Shown one piece after another: positions 61,308 to 64,000 of a DNA stretch of 64,000 nucleotides. The notes beneath the pieces were generated by a model. That model did not search any database. It had not been told where the DNA came from and worked only from the letters and a program-made list of their open reading frames with translations. The DNA comes from Rugamonas apoptosis (GTDB lineage: Bacteria > Pseudomonadota > Gammaproteobacteria > Burkholderiales > Burkholderiaceae_D), in the NCBI RefSeq assembly GCF_014042355.1, contig NZ_JACEZU010000001.1, positions 310,001 to 374,000 on the forward strand. Direction: 5' to 3'. The position numbers were made by a program, and so were the translations under genes. Each line of letters begins with the position of its first letter. The first letter of the stretch is position 1.

Positions 61308-64000
61308 ATGAACGACCTCTCCGCTCCGAAAATCGCCGCCGTGCCGGAACAGCCCAAGCTGGCCAACAAGGTACGCTTCGTCACCGCCGCCTCCCTGTTC
61401 GATGGCCACGACGCCTCGATCAACATCATGCGCCGCATCCTGCAGTCCAACGGCGTGGAAGTGGTCCACCTGGGCCACAACCGCTCGGTCGACGAAGTGG
61501 TGACGGCGGCCCTGGCCGAAGACGTGCAAGGCATCGCCATCTCCAGCTACCAGGGTGGCCACGTTGAATATTTCAAGTACATGATCGACCTGCTGCGCCA
61601 GCGCGGCGGCGCCCACATCAAGGTGTTCGGCGGTGGCGGCGGCGTGATCGTGCCCGACGAGATCGCGGACCTGCATGCCTACGGCGTGACCCGCATCTTC
61701 AGCCCGGAAGACGGCCAGCGCATGGGCCTGGTGGGCATGATCCAGTGGATGGTGCAGCAGTGCGATATCGACCTGTCGCAGTATTCGCCCACCTCGCTGG
61801 CGCCGCTCAAGGAAGGCGACATCGCCCAGCGCCACCGGCCGCTGGCGCAGCTGATCACGGCGCTGGAAAACGACAAGGCCGCGCCCGCGCTGCGCGCCGA
61901 ATTGCTGGACGCGGCCGTGGGCCTGGGCGTGCCCACGCTGGGCATCACGGGCACGGGCGGCGCCGGCAAATCGTCGCTGACGGATGAACTGATCCGCCGC
62001 ATCCGCCTGGACCAGGGCGACGCGCTCAACATCGCCGTGATCTCGATCGATCCGTCGCGCCGCAAGTCCGGCGGCGCGCTGCTGGGCGACCGCATCCGCA
62101 TGAACGCCATCAACCCGTGGGCCGGCCAATCGCGCGTGTTCATGCGTTCCTTGGCCACGCGCGAGGCGGGTTCCGAGATTTCGCAGGCGCTGCCGGACGT
62201 GATCGCCGCCTGCAAGGTGGCCGGGTTCGACCTGGTGATCGTGGAAACCTCAGGCATCGGCCAGGGCGACGCGGCCATCGTGCCGCATGTGGACGTGTCC
62301 ATGTACGTGATGACGCCCGAATTCGGCGCCGCCTCGCAGCTGGAAAAAATCGACATGCTCGATTTCGCCGACTTCATCGCCATCAACAAATTCGACCGCA
62401 AGGGCGCGCAGGACGCGCTGCGCGACGTGGCCAAGCAGTACCAGCGCAACCGCGAGCTGTGGGCCAAGCGTCCGGACGACATGCCGGTGTACGGCACCCA
62501 GGCGTCGCGCTTCAACGACGACGGCGTCACGGCCCTGTATCAAGGCTTGCTGCCCAAACTGGCCCAGTTCGGCCTGCAGGCCAAGCCGGGCAAGCTGGCC
62601 GCCGTCGACATCAAATACTCCAGCGGCAAGCATGTGATCGTGCCGCCGGCGCGCGCCCGCTACCTGGCCGAAATCGCCGACACCGTGCGCGGCTACCACA
62701 AGTTCACCGGCAAGCAGGTCACGCTGGCGCGCGAACGCCAGCAACTGACGGAATCGAAACGCATGCTGGCCGCCGCCAAGAAGAGCGCGAACCTGGGCGC
62801 CGATTTCGATGAACTGATCTCCGAGCGCGACAGCGCCATGGACGCCGGCGCCAAGAAGCTGCTGGCCCAGTGGCCCGACCTGCAACAGGCCTACGCGGGC
62901 GACGACTACGTGGTCAAGATCCGCGACAAGGAGCTGCGCACCCGTCTGGTCCAGCACACGCTGTCGGGCACCAAGATCCGCAAGGTGGCCCTGCCCCGCT
63001 ATGAAGACCACGGCGAAGTGCTGCGCTTCCTGATGCTGGAAAACGTGCCCGGCTCATTCCCGTTTACGGCCGGCGTGTTCGCCTTCAAGCGCGAAGGCGA
63101 AGACCCGACCCGCATGTTCGCCGGCGAAGGCGACGCCTTCCGCACCAACCGCCGCTTCAAGCTGGTGTCCACCGGCATGGACGCCAAGCGCCTGTCGACC
63201 GCGTTCGATTCCGTCACGCTGTACGGCGCCGATCCCGCCGTCCGCCCCGACATCTACGGCAAGGTGGGTAACTCGGGCGTGTCGATCGCCACGCTGGACG
63301 ACATGAAAGTGCTGTACGACGGCTTCAACCTGTGCAGCCCCAGCACCTCGGTGTCGATGACCATCAACGGCCCGGCGCCCACCATCCTGGCCATGTTCAT
63401 GAACACCGCCATCGACCAGCAGGTCGACAAGTTCAAGGCCGAGAACCAGCGCGAACCAAGCGCCGACGAAGCGGTCAAGATCCGCGCCTGGGTGCTGCAG
63501 AACGTGCGCGGCACGGTGCAGGCCGACATCCTCAAGGAAGACCAGGGCCAGAACACCTGCATCTTCTCCACCGAGTTCTCGCTCAAGGTGATGGGCGACA
63601 TCCAGGAATACTTCGTGCACCATCAGGTGCGCAACTTCTACTCGGTGTCGATCTCCGGCTACCACATCGCCGAAGCGGGCGCCAACCCGATTTCGCAACT
63701 GGCGTTCACGCTGTCGAACGGCTTCACCTTCGTGGAAGCCTATCTGGCGCGCGGCATGCACATCGACGATTTCGCGCCCAACCTGTCGTTCTTCTTCTCC
63801 AACGGCATGGACCCGGAATACACGGTGCTGGGCCGGGTGGCGCGCCGCCTGTGGGCGGTGGCCATGCGCGACAAGTACGGCGCCAACGACCGCAGCCAGA
63901 AGCTCAAGTACCACGTGCAGACCTCGGGCCGCTCGCTGCACGCGCAGGAGATCGACTTCAACGATATCCGCACCACGCTGCAGGCGCTGATCGCCATCTA
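61308..64000 (+). CDS. icmF: Isobutyryl-CoA mutase fused (IcmF), 3' end outside window
   Basis: The first 897 codons of a protein that normally has about 1090 residues. An N-terminal B12-binding domain with D-G-H at 32-34 is followed by a MeaB/ArgK-type GTPase domain (P-loop GTGGAGKS at 215-222, and [15 protein letters not shown]) and the acyl-CoA mutase barrel. This fusion interconverts isobutyryl-CoA and n-butyryl-CoA and carries its own chaperone. The ATG follows AAGGA. Gene continues beyond the window. Confidence 0.95.
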   Translation, partial: MNDLSAPKIAAVPEQPKLANKVRFVTAASLFDGHDASINIMRRILQSNGVEVVHLGHNRSVDEVVTAALAEDVQGIAISSYQGGHVEYFKYMIDLLRQRGGAHIKVFGGGGGVIVPDEIADLHAYGVTRIFSPEDGQRMGLVGMIQWMVQQCDIDLSQYSPTSLAPLKEGDIAQRHRPLAQLITALENDKAAPALRAELLDAAVGLGVPTLGITGTGGAGKSSLTDELIRRIRLDQGDALNIAVISIDPSRRKSGGALLGDRIRMNAINPWAGQSRVFMRSLATREAGSEISQALPDVIAACKVAGFDLVIVETSGIGQGDAAIVPHVDVSMYVMTPEFGAASQLEKIDMLDFADFIAINKFDRKGAQDALRDVAKQYQRNRELWAKRPDDMPVYGTQASRFNDDGVTALYQGLLPKLAQFGLQAKPGKLAAVDIKYSSGKHVIVPPARARYLAEIADTVRGYHKFTGKQVTLARERQQLTESKRMLAAAKKSANLGADFDELISERDSAMDAGAKKLLAQWPDLQQAYAGDDYVVKIRDKELRTRLVQHTLSGTKIRKVALPRYEDHGEVLRFLMLENVPGSFPFTAGVFAFKREGEDPTRMFAGEGDAFRTNRRFKLVSTGMDAKRLSTAFDSVTLYGADPAVRPDIYGKVGNSGVSIATLDDMKVLYDGFNLCSPSTSVSMTINGPAPTILAMFMNTAIDQQVDKFKAENQREPSADEAVKIRAWVLQNVRGTVQADILKEDQGQNTCIFSTEFSLKVMGDIQEYFVHHQVRNFYSVSISGYHIAEAGANPISQLAFTLSNGFTFVEAYLARGMHIDDFAPNLSFFFSNGMDPEYTVLGRVARRLWAVAMRDKYGANDRSQKLKYHVQTSGRSLHAQEIDFNDIRTTLQALIAI

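Overview
The window comes from a GC-rich betaproteobacterial chromosome, most likely Burkholderiales, family Oxalobacteraceae (Janthinobacterium/Massilia/Duganella type). This is judged from the proteins and gene neighbourhoods (gpmA-envC-ctpA-moeB, grxC-secB-SH3-gpsA, degS-like protease/mscL divergent from petABC, petABC-sspA-sspB, type II secretion and Tad loci), not from a database search. Most of it is dense, ordinary chromosome.

Layout. 1-2.5 kb: end of a STAS gene, then hslV-hslU and a small basic protein. 2.5-6.4 kb: an outer-membrane barrel protein, an XRE regulator and a patatin/Omp85 phospholipase. 6.4-17.6 kb: a type II secretion operon read leftward as gspG-H-I-J-K-L-M-N-D-E-F-C from a promoter before gspG. 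17.7-24.5 kb, also leftward: amidohydrolase, MoeB/ThiF-type enzyme, CtpA protease, EnvC-like factor and phosphoglycerate mutase. 24.6-27.6 kb: rhodanese, grxC, secB, an SH3 protein and gpsA, ending in a REP-like hairpin. 27.7-34.5 kb: a DUF2461 protein, DegS-like protease and mscL leftward, then petA-petB-petC, sspA and sspB rightward.

34.55-38.6 kb is the accessory region. A tRNA-Thr(TGT) gene is followed by visibly AT-richer DNA bounded by imperfect 36-37 nt direct repeats of the tRNA 3' end. No integrase gene lies inside. The island holds an ATGA-coupled pair (a PD-(D/E)xK/Cap4-like nuclease candidate and a uracil-phosphoribosyltransferase-like protein with an altered PRPP loop), a serine-recombinase remnant, a small membrane ORF and an ADP-ribosylglycohydrolase. 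The coupled pair is the best candidate here for an undescribed system, plausibly defence, but that role is inference. Just outside the right repeat is a toxin-antitoxin module whose toxin gene is frameshifted and whose antitoxin is intact.

39.3-43.1 kb: a TonB-dependent receptor, a small exported peptide and a DUF2807 protein. 43.1-53.4 kb: a leftward Tad/Flp pilus cluster from flp to a TadD-like lipoprotein, with an extra AAA ATPase. 53.9-56.2 kb: a diguanylate cyclase and an HD-GYP phosphodiesterase, so c-di-GMP genes abut the pilus locus. 56.3 kb to the end: a LysR regulator, a 1194-residue indolepyruvate ferredoxin oxidoreductase-like enzyme and the first 897 codons of isobutyryl-CoA mutase fused (IcmF). 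The last two share a GTTAACGT-containing operator, which suggests joint control of branched-chain/aromatic 2-oxo acid and acyl-CoA catabolism.
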